In this document: positions 1 through 7,472 of the stretch, piece after piece
How the letters are laid out: each line of letters starts with the position of its first letter
How positions within the stretch are numbered: position 1 is the first letter of the stretch
NCBI GenBank assembly: GCA_019412865.1
Contig: DXOJ01000362.1
Coordinates: forward strand, 1-13,901
Reading direction: 5' to 3'
Length of the DNA: 13,901 nt
Origin: Bacteroides sp.
Lineage (GTDB): Bacteria > Bacteroidota > Bacteroidia > Bacteroidales > Bacteroidaceae
Program-made: the position numbers and the translations under genes
Notes under the pieces: model-generated
The model's database searches: none
What the model was told of the DNA's origin: nothing
What the model saw: only the letters and a program-made list of their open reading frames with translations

Positions 1-203
1 GCTCTATATACAAGAAGTAATTTCAAAATAACATAAAGAAAATCAATTAAGGCAACCGCACCAAATTTTATTCAAATCTGTGCGTTTTAAGCTAAACCGT
101 GCGGGAATGAGTCGAATCGTCTATTCATAGGAAATGATTTCTATTAGGCATTTCTATTTATCCGTTTGCCTATCCGGATTCGTTTCACTTGCTATTTTTA
201 CTT

Positions 204-245
204 CGTTCCACTATAGTGTTCTTTGCGGGAAACTATAGTGGAACG
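204..245. repeat. Perfect 14-bp inverted repeat with 14-base loop
   Basis: CGTTCCACTATAGT at 204-217 pairs perfectly with ACTATAGTGGAACG at 232-245 across a 14-base loop (218-231). The left arm can instead pair with 276-289, so this hairpin and the long outer stem are mutually exclusive folds. A truncated extra copy, CACTATAG, lies at 253-260. Confidence 0.75.
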
Positions 246-269
246 TAAGGGACACTATAGTTACTATTG

Positions 270-289
270 CGTTCCACTATAGTGGAACG
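270..289. repeat. Perfect 20-bp palindrome
   Basis: CGTTCCACTATAGTGGAACG at 270-289 is identical to its own reverse complement. It is the same core sequence as the arms at 204-217 and 232-245. A perfect palindrome this long could be a dimeric protein binding site, a cruciform, or simply the tip of the larger inverted repeat. No other copy was noticed elsewhere in the window. Confidence 0.8.
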
Positions 290-492
290 AAGTAAAAGTA
301 GCTAATTGAGATAATCTGACTAGGCAATAAAGATAATTTGTTTGGGCAATTAAAAAAGTTTTATTGGTACACCTGACGGAGATACGGTGGCGAGGCATGC
401 ATTCGTTTAGCTCAAAACCGTCAGAAATGAATATTTTAGTGCGGTTTCCCTAGAAAATAATAAAGAAAACAGAGACAAATCAATCTTTTACC

Positions 493-500
493 TACCTTTG
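493..500 (+). promoter_or_regulatory. Putative Bacteroides -7 promoter element for the gene at 529
   Basis: TACCTTTG matches the Bacteroides primary-sigma -7 consensus TAnnTTTG exactly. It ends 28 bases before the ATG at 529, implying a transcript start near 505-508 and a short leader. I see no good TTTG at the expected -33 position, so the promoter may be weak or activator-dependent. The palindromic element lies about 170 bases upstream. Confidence 0.45.
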
Positions 501-528
501 TATCATTCTATTTTTAACTAGATTACAA

Positions 529-2373
529 ATGAAAACATTAAAAAGAAAAACATGGCTTATCGTAATGGCTATTGTATCAGTATGCCTTAACCTCACTGCT
601 TGCAGTAGCAATGATGAAAAAGAAGACGACTTTACCGCAAAAGGGCAAATTACGGGAAAGCTGGAAAAGGGACCATTCCTTCAAGGTTCTAAAGTCATTT
701 TATACGAACTTAACAATAATCTTTCACAGACAGGAAAGAGTTATAAAACAAATACAACAAACGATTTAGGAGAGTTTTCATTCGACTCCTCTCTCGCTTT
801 GAGTAGTCAATATGCAGAATTGGAGACTAATGGATATTTCTACAATGAAACAGAGGGAGAAGAATCTCGTGCTCCCATTACATTAAACGCCTTAGTAGAT
901 CTGAGTGAAAAAGGAATGGTAAATGTTAACCTAATCACTCACCTGGAATTCGGTCGTGTAAAAAAACTAGTGCAAGACGGAAAATCTTTCAAAGATGCCA
1001 AGAAGCAGGCAGAGCAAGAATTATTAGCATGTTTCGCTATCACCCATAAAATCGATAGTCCTGAAAACATCTCCCTCATGGATGGTAATGATAATGCAAA
1101 AATACTGTTAGCCATCTCGTCCATCCTATTATATCGCCAATCAGAAGCCAGATTTTCAGAACTTATATCCAAGTTTAGTACCGATTTTGCCCGTAACGGA
1201 ACAATCACCGATACCAATATCCGTCAAGAAATGCAATCGGGACAATATAATATTAACCCCAAAAGCATCGTAAAGAAGATGAAAGAACATTATACTAGAA
1301 AAGGCGTAACTATCTCCATAGAGGACTTTAGCCAATATGTAGATCGCAACGGTGACGGAGTACTGGATGAAAACGATGCATTCACAGAAGTTATTCCAGA
1401 CGACCAATTGACAGAAGAAAACATTTTCCAAGACGCAACAACTATCCAAAACGCTCTCGACGGCATATATGCAAAACTAGTAGATTTTACCACTCTTCAG
1501 CTAACTGTAGAGGCAATTAGAACCAAAAAAATAACAGCAAGTAATCTCTATAACCTACGTTTAGATACTGACAGCCGCTATATATCAGATCTCTGGAAGT
1601 CCGGTTATCAATGTATCCACAACGCCAACTTTATGATTGAAGCTTTGTCGCAATATAATTCCAATATTGATGTATCGACCTACATAACAGAAGTAAAGCT
1701 TTTACGTGCATTTGTCTATTATAATATGACTCTGTTATGGGGAAATATTCCTTTAGTAACAATTCCCCTTTCGACACCAGAGGTAGAATACATACAAAAA
1801 GAGCAGAATGAAATACTTGATTTCGTTTATAATGAATTAAACGGAATATTACCGAATCTATCCGTTACCTTTGATGAAGAAAAAGGAGGAAAAAGTAGAA
1901 TGGGATATTACTCTGCTCTCGCACTAGCAGCTGAAGTTAAACTTCTGCAAGGTAAGAAAACAGAAGCTATCAACCTCCTTAATCAAGCAGAATGGGATGA
2001 ATTTGCAGGAGAACAAACAGAAGCTATCTATAGTAAAAATGGTCAATCCACTATTTTCAGTCTGTCATTACTTTCTTACTCCAATACGGGGTCATTATTC
2101 AACCGATTCTTAAGAAAAGGAGACTTCTATCCGATTTATTCCTACGCACACATCAATCTATTAAAAAAAGAAGCAAAAGATACTGATATAAGTTCTCTAC
2201 TCAACGAATGGTTATCGACAATAGGGCTTGAATACGGTTATTGGGGCACATTGAAACGGACAAAAACCGCCATATCAACTACTGGTTGTAAGGAATATGA
2301 GCTTTTACTTCCTATTCCACAAATCGAGCTAGTTTCATGCCCGACTTTAATACAAAATCCTGGATATATGTAA
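529..2373 (+). CDS. Chimeric lipoprotein: N-terminal beta/helical domains fused to a short SusD/RagB-like domain
   Basis: Predicted outer-membrane lipoprotein of 614 residues. The lipobox LTAC puts the lipidated cysteine at 25, followed by a Ser/Asp/Glu-rich stretch like a Bacteroidetes surface-export signal. Residues about 38-100 look like a carboxypeptidase-regulatory or transthyretin-like beta domain (KGPFLQGSKV near 47-56). Residues about 125-265 are mostly helical. A single EF-hand-like loop spans 272-283, with D272, N274, D276, D280 and D283. From about 291 the protein resembles SusD: LLRAFVYYNM near 391-400, then GNIPLV, and near the end LLPIPQ and NPGY. A complete SusD usually has 450-600 residues; this part has about 325. 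SusD proteins bind nutrients over a SusC channel, but no susC is adjacent. The base composition is more AT-rich than the next two genes. The ligand is unknown; the SusD relationship is fairly secure. Confidence 0.8.
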   Translation: MKTLKRKTWLIVMAIVSVCLNLTACSSNDEKEDDFTAKGQITGKLEKGPFLQGSKVILYELNNNLSQTGKSYKTNTTNDLGEFSFDSSLALSSQYAELETNGYFYNETEGEESRAPITLNALVDLSEKGMVNVNLITHLEFGRVKKLVQDGKSFKDAKKQAEQELLACFAITHKIDSPENISLMDGNDNAKILLAISSILLYRQSEARFSELISKFSTDFARNGTITDTNIRQEMQSGQYNINPKSIVKKMKEHYTRKGVTISIEDFSQYVDRNGDGVLDENDAFTEVIPDDQLTEENIFQDATTIQNALDGIYAKLVDFTTLQLTVEAIRTKKITASNLYNLRLDTDSRYISDLWKSGYQCIHNANFMIEALSQYNSNIDVSTYITEVKLLRAFVYYNMTLLWGNIPLVTIPLSTPEVEYIQKEQNEILDFVYNELNGILPNLSVTFDEEKGGKSRMGYYSALALAAEVKLLQGKKTEAINLLNQAEWDEFAGEQTEAIYSKNGQSTIFSLSLLSYSNTGSLFNRFLRKGDFYPIYSYAHINLLKKEAKDTDISSLLNEWLSTIGLEYGYWGTLKRTKTAISTTGCKEYELLLPIPQIELVSCPTLIQNPGYM

Positions 2374-2446
2374 AGGCTCGCCAATCTTACCCCACCAAAT
2401 ATTAATGCTCTATTTGTTTGATATTAATAATTAAGTATCTCTGATT

Positions 2447-3679
2447 ATGGTTCTAAATTACATTTGGATAGGATTCTTTGTCGTCGCCTTTATTATCGCC
2501 CTTGTAAAAGTGATTTTTCTGGGAGATACGGAGATATTTACGGCTATCATGAACTCTACGTTCGACTCCTCCAAAACGGCATTCGAGATATCGCTAGGAC
2601 TTACGGGTGTACTGGCCCTTTGGTTGGGTATCATGAAAATCGGCGAGAACAGCGGATTGATTAATGCACTGGCCCGCTTTCTTAGTCCGGTGCTTTGCCG
2701 TCTGTTTCCGGACATTCCTAAAGGGCATCCGGTGTTAGGCTCCATCTTCATGAATATGTCCGCCAATATGCTTGGTCTCGACAATGCCGCCACCCCGCTG
2801 GGGTTGAAAGCTATGAAAGAGCTACAGGATCTGAATCCGAAAAAGGACACTGCTTCCAATCCGATGATTATGTTTTTGGTGATTAATACATCCGGCCTTA
2901 TCATCATTCCGATCAGTATCATGGTATATCGTGCACAAATGGGGGCTGCACAGCCTACAGATGTATTTATCCCTATCCTGCTAAGTACTTTCATTTCAAC
3001 TTTAGTAGGAGTCATAGCAGTCAGCATCGCTCAAAAGATAAACTTAATCAATAAGCCTATTCTCATTTTAATGGGCGTTATCTGCCTTTTCTTTTCCGGT
3101 TTGATTTATCTGTTCCTAAGCGTTTCACGAGAGGATATGGGTACTTATTCTACATTGATAGCGAATATTCTGCTATTCAGTGTCATTATCCTGTTTATTC
3201 TGACGGGAGTCAGGAAAAAAATCAATGTATACGATTCGTTTGTAGAGGGAGCTAAAGAAGGATTTACGACAGCTGTACGTATCATACCTTATCTGGTTGC
3301 TTTCCTTGTAGGAATCGCCGTGTTCCGCACTTCGGGAGCTATGGATTTTCTAGTGGGAGGCATTGGCTACATAGTAGGCTCATGCGGAGTTGACACGAGC
3401 TTTGTAGGGGCACTGCCTACTGCATTGATGAAATCGCTTAGCGGTAGCGGTGCCAACGGCTTGATGATCGATACGATGAAAGAACTGGGACCGGATTCAT
3501 TTGTAGGGCGTATGAGTTGCGTAGTACGCGGAGCTTCAGATACCACATTCTACATTCTGGCCGTTTACTTCGGCAGTGTGGGTATAACCAAGACTCGTAA
3601 TGCAGTGACTTGCGGTCTGATAGCAGACTTCTCGGGTATCATAGCCGCTATCTTAATCAGTTATTTATTTTTCTTTTAA
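2447..3679 (+). CDS. SpmA-SpmB fusion, nucleoside-recognition (Gate) domain membrane protein
   Basis: Polytopic inner-membrane protein of 410 residues. The first 200 residues match spore maturation protein A (MSANMLGLDNAATPLGLKAM at about 103-122), and residues about 260-410 match spore maturation protein B (SGSGANGLM near 332-340, then RGASDTTFYILAVYFGSVG at 361-379). In spore formers these are two adjacent proteins needed for spore-core dehydration; in Bacteroidales they occur as one fused protein in cells that do not sporulate. The transported substrate is not known; the family shares the Gate domain with nucleoside transporters. Hydrophobic segments are visible near 5-25, 45-62, 140-160, 174-195, 204-226, 236-254, 278-294 and 390-410. 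It lies 16 bases upstream of ybeY, so the two are probably co-transcribed. A one-mismatch -7-like sequence, TCTATTTG, lies at 2409-2416. Confidence 0.9.
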   Translation: MVLNYIWIGFFVVAFIIALVKVIFLGDTEIFTAIMNSTFDSSKTAFEISLGLTGVLALWLGIMKIGENSGLINALARFLSPVLCRLFPDIPKGHPVLGSIFMNMSANMLGLDNAATPLGLKAMKELQDLNPKKDTASNPMIMFLVINTSGLIIIPISIMVYRAQMGAAQPTDVFIPILLSTFISTLVGVIAVSIAQKINLINKPILILMGVICLFFSGLIYLFLSVSREDMGTYSTLIANILLFSVIILFILTGVRKKINVYDSFVEGAKEGFTTAVRIIPYLVAFLVGIAVFRTSGAMDFLVGGIGYIVGSCGVDTSFVGALPTALMKSLSGSGANGLMIDTMKELGPDSFVGRMSCVVRGASDTTFYILAVYFGSVGITKTRNAVTCGLIADFSGIIAAILISYLFFF

Positions 3680-3695
3680 ATCATAACATTCAATT

Positions 3696-4115
3696 ATGGC
3701 TGTAACTTATCAAACAGAAGGCGTAAAAATGCCTGATATCAAGAAACGTGAGACTACGGAATGGATAAAGACCGTAGCTGCTTCTTACGGGAAAAGACTC
3801 GGTGAAATCGCTTATATCTTCTGCTCGGACGAAAAAATTCTGGAGGTAAACCGTCAGTATCTGCAACATGACTACTACACGGACATTATTACTTTCGATT
3901 ATTGTGAAGGCGATCGTCTATCAGGTGACTTATTCATCAGCCTGGATACGATACGCACCAATGCGGAACAGTTTGGTGCTTCATACGAAGACGAACTACA
4001 TCGTGTGATTATCCACGGAATTCTTCATTTGTGCGGCATTAATGATAAAGGTCCCGGGGAACGGGAAGTTATGGAAGCTGCGGAGAATCAAGCATTGACC
4101 ATGCGACAAGCGTAA
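3696..4115 (+). CDS. ybeY: Endoribonuclease YbeY (rRNA maturation factor)
   Basis: Cytoplasmic single-strand-specific metal-dependent endoribonuclease of the UPF0054 family, involved in 16S rRNA 3'-end maturation and ribosome quality control. It has 139 residues, near the usual family size. The signature runs HGILHLCGIND at 107-117: H107 and H111 are the first two zinc ligands, and the third position, usually histidine in the E. coli form (HxxxHxxxxxH), is aspartate D117. Substitution here is, to my recollection, usual in Bacteroidales YbeY and is not evidence of inactivation. TDIITFDY at 62-69 corresponds to the conserved TDVLSFP region. The start at 3696 gives the MAVTYQTEG beginning expected for Bacteroides homologues; the in-frame Met at residue 12 would remove conserved sequence. 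Sixteen bases separate it from the spmAB-type gene. Confidence 0.93.
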   Translation: MAVTYQTEGVKMPDIKKRETTEWIKTVAASYGKRLGEIAYIFCSDEKILEVNRQYLQHDYYTDIITFDYCEGDRLSGDLFISLDTIRTNAEQFGASYEDELHRVIIHGILHLCGINDKGPGEREVMEAAENQALTMRQA

Positions 4116-4206
4116 GCAAGCCTCAACTGCAAACGATTTCAATAAATAAACGGTTTACTAAAACAGACTATACTGCAACATACTGTATAAATTCTGTAAA
4201 ACGAAG

Positions 4207-4237
4207 ACGCCCCATTGTAATCACTACAACGGGGCGT
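4207..4237. terminator. Hairpin terminator between convergent genes
   Basis: ACGCCCCATTGTA (4207-4219) pairs with TACAACGGGGCGT (4225-4237) around the five-base loop ATCAC. As plus-strand RNA the stem contains one A-C mismatch; as minus-strand RNA the same position is a G-U wobble and the stem is followed by a T-rich stretch (CTTCGTTTT), so it fits the minus-strand operon better. It lies 91 bases after the ybeY stop and 54 bases after the stop of the lipocalin-like gene, so it probably serves both. Confidence 0.8.
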
Positions 4238-4291
4238 TTCATTAGCAACAACATGCTAATATTAACACTAAATTATTAAGAGAGAGATTTA

Positions 4292-4714
4292 TTACTTTTT
4301 GTCGGGAGTTACTTCCGGAGTAACCAGCTTCTTGATTGATTTCGTATTCAGATACAGAAAGGCCAACCGCGGCTGTGCTTCCTGAACAACCAATTCCAAT
4401 GAATCTGATGTTACGTAACCAATACGTTCACGCGTCTTATACACTTCTATTTTTCCATCGTCTTCTTTGCTGAATCCTTCTATAATCAAATAGCCGTCCT
4501 CATCTATCTTCCATGTTCTAAGATCTAAAGACGGTACGTTGATGGCAGAGCATTTTCCACCTTTTTTAAACTCAAACCCCTTGAGTTCGCCTGTTGATTC
4601 ATAGGTATAAGGGTTGCACCATTTACCAATAATTTGTTTCTCCACTTTTTTCTGTCCGTAGCTGCTGAATGCAAAGCAAGACAGAGCCATAACTGTCATT
4701 AATAGTTTCTTCAT
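4292..4714 (-). CDS. Small secreted lipocalin-like protein
   Basis: A 140-residue exported protein. Residues 1-20 form a signal peptide ending SSYG before Q21, typical of Bacteroidetes type I cleavage with an N-terminal glutamine. The rest resembles the lipocalin-like family seen in Bacteroides (Pfam Lipocalin_3 type). GKW at 30-32 is the lipocalin-style GxW near the first strand, followed by GFEFKKGGKCSAIN, a TWKIDEDGYLIIEG stretch and a closing TSDSLELV. The beta-rich pattern suggests a small barrel that could bind a hydrophobic or peptide ligand, but no ligand is known. It is the last gene of the operon: its ATG lies six bases after the stop of the S9 peptidase at 4721-7471, so it is almost certainly co-transcribed. 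A Cys at 13 does not sit in a good lipobox. Confidence 0.75.
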   Translation of the reverse strand: MKKLLMTVMALSCFAFSSYGQKKVEKQIIGKWCNPYTYESTGELKGFEFKKGGKCSAINVPSLDLRTWKIDEDGYLIIEGFSKEDDGKIEVYKTRERIGYVTSDSLELVVQEAQPRLAFLYLNTKSIKKLVTPEVTPDKK

Positions 4715-4720
4715 TTTAAT

Positions 4721-7471
4721 TTATTTTTCTAGTAAATCATATTTCTGATCAATTCCACGTTCTCGCAAATGAATACCCTCTTTCATCCAACGCGGTTCTT
4801 TCGTTCCTTTCAGGTAATAATCAAAGAACTGTTTCATTCGGATAGTCCAGTCTTTTTGTGCTGCCTGATTACCAAGAAAATGTCCTTCACCTTTGTAATT
4901 AAGATGCCATGCCGGACGTTGCAAACGACGCATAGCTAAATAAAGTGCACGACCTTGTTCATAGGCAACAGCCTCATCTCTATCATTATGCCAAATTAAT
5001 AATGGAGTATGTATCTTATCCGCTTCCACGATAGCAGAGCTTGCCAAATACTTATCTTTGGCTTCCCACAAACTCTTTCCCATACGGCTTTGCCATTCTT
5101 CATACATGAAATAACGCGGCAAACCGCTTCCACCACGAATACCCAAATAACCGGTTACCATATCAGTAATAGGAGCCCCGATATTAGCACAAGTGAATAT
5201 ATCCGTCTTTGTCACCAGATAACTAGCTTGGAAACCTGACCAACTATGTCCCTGAAGACCTATTTTTCCCGGATGCGCTATCCCCTGCTCTATCAAGTAT
5301 TTCGTTCCGCTTACTACTGCATCATAACTACTCTGTCCCGGTGTTCCTATGGTGAAATGCACATCCGGCATAAATACAATGTACCCATTACTTACAAAGT
5401 ACATCACATCCGCCATTGCGCTACTCAACATAGGAGCGTGATAAGTGTTCAGTCCTCCGGAATGTGTTTCATAGAACTGTACCAGAACGGGATATTCTTT
5501 CTTAGCGTCATAATCTTCCGGCAAGTAAAGTATTCCCTTGTTAGGCTTATTCTCATAATTAGTCCATTCCACTAACTTTGCAGTACCCCATTTGTATTCG
5601 CTTTGTTGAGGATTAGCGTTCGTTATACGAATCGGATCAGAGAAATCTGATTTACTCCACCACAGATCACGGAATTCTGATACATTCTGACGATTCCAGA
5701 TACAATACTTCTGATTGTCAGAAAAACGATGAATTGAATAGATGTAAGGACCTTCTGCGAGCTTCTTCAAGCGACCTTTCATATCAAGTGAATAAATACC
5801 TTCATCCATTGTGTTTTCATCCCATACGCTGACTATAACCGTCTCGTCCGGATTGAATACTTCTTTGTCAATATTGCTGGTCATTTTACGGATAGATCTC
5901 TGATTTTTGCGACCATATCCTTTGGTGATACATTCCGGCTGACGTTCTCCGGTCAAATCTATCTTCCACCAGTCATAAGCGTCGTAAATCAACACATTAT
6001 TACCATCAGCAGTCCATCCTGCAATACCGTAAGCAGGTGCAGGATTCGGTTTGTCATAAGTTTCCTCGAATATCGGATACCCAATAGCTGTTGAAATATC
6101 GGTAACCTCACCCGTTTTTCCGTCAAACTTATTCCATACTTGTCCAATAGGATCATACATCACAGCCCATTTGCCGTTCATCGACCACCTCGGTCTTGTC
6201 CGGTAGCTACGTCCTACCAATTGCTTTTCTCCCGTATGTACATTCACAGAATAGATGTCAAACGGCATTTCATTAAGCCAGTCTTTCTGCGCACGATAAG
6301 GCGTTTCGTCTGTATAAAGCACATAATGAATTTCTTCCGCACGGTCCGGCTCCAACAAATCAGCATGCCCGGGAGCTACTTCCGTCATTTTTTTGGAAGC
6401 AATGTCATAGATATATTTCGAATATTGAGGATGGGAATAACGACTACGAGTCTGCAAAGTAGGTACTTCATATTCATCCCAAGTCCACAACTCCAGTTCA
6501 AAACTCTTATCCGGCTTTATTTCCTCTTCTTTCTTATCTTTATTTACTTTTTCCTGATAAGGTCTGAGTTCCATTGTCAGAAACTTCTGGCTACTTGACA
6601 GATTAGCCCGAACAAGTTCCATTCCCGCAGGAATGACAATCTCCTTACGGTCGAATACAAGGTCACAAGTGTTATTCTTCAAGGAGAAATTATACCATAG
6701 TGAATCTTTCACCGTAAACTCTCCGGTCATCCGTTCTTGGTCAAGATTAAAAGAAGAAGGTTCCTTCTTGACAGAACTTTGATAAATAGTCCGGTAGGGA
6801 CCTACCAACGGGCCATAACACAAAGCATTTCCTTTGGTCTGTTTACGAATAAAAAGAATCGAACGATTCTGATTATACAACGTATAATAGCCTATACTAT
6901 CAATCTGAAATGCAGTTCCAGTTTTAAGATGACGTACCACCAAACAATCGAAAGACGGAATATGATTCACCGTATCTTCCGGTACATTGGTCACAGACAC
7001 CGAATAAGGCATCCCTTCCACAGGGTGGAAAGATTCTTTATACGTCCACTCCGTCTTCACTCCGGAAGATAACGACATCAATATGGTCTTCATATTTCCG
7101 GCAGTATCCGTCTGTTCGTAATAAACAGCTCGGTCTGCATCATAATATTGGATCTGTTCGACATCAGGCAATACTATTTCTTTTCGTGTATGCGAATCAA
7201 ACAGATGCAATATCTTCGACTCCTTATCATCCGGATTATATTCCATCGGAGCAATGCGATAAGTCACCCATCGCCCTGTCGGGGAAATATCTGGTGATTC
7301 GACGCGCTTCCACGACATACAAGCTGCTATATCCAACGGTTTCAATAAATGAGACTGTTGTTCCGCAGACTGATCTTTCGCTTTTTGTTGTGCTTCGACA
7401 GAGGTGTATGACAGCAGCACAGCTACCAAAAAGAAATACCTAAAGAAAGAGTTCTTCATATAGTTTATCAT
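4721..7471 (-). CDS. Secreted S9-family (prolyl-oligopeptidase-like) serine peptidase with variant GHSWSG elbow
   Basis: A 916-residue exported peptidase. The signal peptide probably ends at VEA-Q (residue 27/28). Residues about 45-620 look like an N-terminal beta-propeller with repeated strand and turn patterns, and about 640-890 is the alpha/beta-hydrolase peptidase domain (Peptidase_S9). Likely catalytic residues are S743 in GLQGHSWSGFQ, D832 in HNDRDEAV and H864 in GEGHF; Y667 in QFYET is a candidate oxyanion residue. In most relatives the residue two after the nucleophile is glycine; here it is S745, directly read from codon TCA. The family cleaves short peptides, acting as acylaminoacyl-, oligo- or dipeptidyl peptidases; the specificity here is not clear. 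Its ATG begins one base after the stop of the preceding peptidase gene. An alternative ATG at 7459 (MKNSFF) also gives a good signal peptide. Confidence 0.88.
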   Translation of the reverse strand: MINYMKNSFFRYFFLVAVLLSYTSVEAQQKAKDQSAEQQSHLLKPLDIAACMSWKRVESPDISPTGRWVTYRIAPMEYNPDDKESKILHLFDSHTRKEIVLPDVEQIQYYDADRAVYYEQTDTAGNMKTILMSLSSGVKTEWTYKESFHPVEGMPYSVSVTNVPEDTVNHIPSFDCLVVRHLKTGTAFQIDSIGYYTLYNQNRSILFIRKQTKGNALCYGPLVGPYRTIYQSSVKKEPSSFNLDQERMTGEFTVKDSLWYNFSLKNNTCDLVFDRKEIVIPAGMELVRANLSSSQKFLTMELRPYQEKVNKDKKEEEIKPDKSFELELWTWDEYEVPTLQTRSRYSHPQYSKYIYDIASKKMTEVAPGHADLLEPDRAEEIHYVLYTDETPYRAQKDWLNEMPFDIYSVNVHTGEKQLVGRSYRTRPRWSMNGKWAVMYDPIGQVWNKFDGKTGEVTDISTAIGYPIFEETYDKPNPAPAYGIAGWTADGNNVLIYDAYDWWKIDLTGERQPECITKGYGRKNQRSIRKMTSNIDKEVFNPDETVIVSVWDENTMDEGIYSLDMKGRLKKLAEGPYIYSIHRFSDNQKYCIWNRQNVSEFRDLWWSKSDFSDPIRITNANPQQSEYKWGTAKLVEWTNYENKPNKGILYLPEDYDAKKEYPVLVQFYETHSGGLNTYHAPMLSSAMADVMYFVSNGYIVFMPDVHFTIGTPGQSSYDAVVSGTKYLIEQGIAHPGKIGLQGHSWSGFQASYLVTKTDIFTCANIGAPITDMVTGYLGIRGGSGLPRYFMYEEWQSRMGKSLWEAKDKYLASSAIVEADKIHTPLLIWHNDRDEAVAYEQGRALYLAMRRLQRPAWHLNYKGEGHFLGNQAAQKDWTIRMKQFFDYYLKGTKEPRWMKEGIHLRERGIDQKYDLLEK

Positions 7472-7472
7472 C

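Larger units (their letters stand above)
166..327. repeat. Nested palindromic element, MITE- or REP-like
   Basis: Bases 191-218 and 275-302 are inverted copies of each other, matching at 27 of 28 positions, symmetric about position 246.5. The symmetry continues outward at lower identity (166-194 against 299-327, about two thirds matching, both ends at TTGCCTA), giving an imperfect palindrome of about 160 bases. Inside lie further copies of the core ACTATAGTGGAACG in both orientations. There is no open reading frame within it. This arrangement resembles a miniature inverted-repeat element or a palindromic intergenic repeat; a two-way terminator or attenuator is the alternative. I see no clear target-site duplication, so mobility is inferred only. 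Confidence 0.6.
1..528. other. Non-coding leader region upstream of the chimeric SusD-like gene
   Basis: No convincing coding region is visible in either strand; the only ATG-led frames I followed are under ten codons. The middle (about 166-327) holds a nested palindromic element described separately, and the last 40 bases hold a likely promoter for the gene at 529. Around them are only weak short inverted repeats, for example CCGCAC at 56-61 with GTGCGG at 99-104, and CTGACGG at 373-379 with CCGTCAG at 418-424. These are too short and too far apart to call a structured RNA. The neighbouring gene to the left is outside the window, so the first bases could include its 3' or 5' untranslated region. 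Confidence 0.7.

Noticed and set aside
204..289. Short CRISPR-like array from the repeated ACTATAGTGGAACG core
   Set aside because: The copies alternate in orientation, differ in length and have irregular short gaps (about 7-14 bases). No cas gene is nearby. An inverted-repeat element explains it better.
373..424. Possible structured RNA or riboswitch closed by CTGACGG and CCGTCAG
   Set aside because: Only a 7-bp stem closes a 38-base loop with no clear inner helices and no match to a riboswitch pattern I know.
1342..1377. Dockerin domain in the chimeric lipoprotein
   Set aside because: Only one calcium loop is present. Dockerins need two copies with a helix between them, and no cohesin is seen.
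2458..3027. 189-codon open frame antisense to the SpmAB-type gene
   Set aside because: It lies wholly inside a well-supported membrane-protein gene and shows no domain, signal peptide or homologue I recognise. It is a shadow of the plus-strand codons.
5009..7443. Several plus-strand open frames of 76-152 codons opposite the S9 peptidase gene
   Set aside because: They are antisense to a clearly coding frame with its catalytic motifs in place, have no recognisable features and differ in phase from one another.
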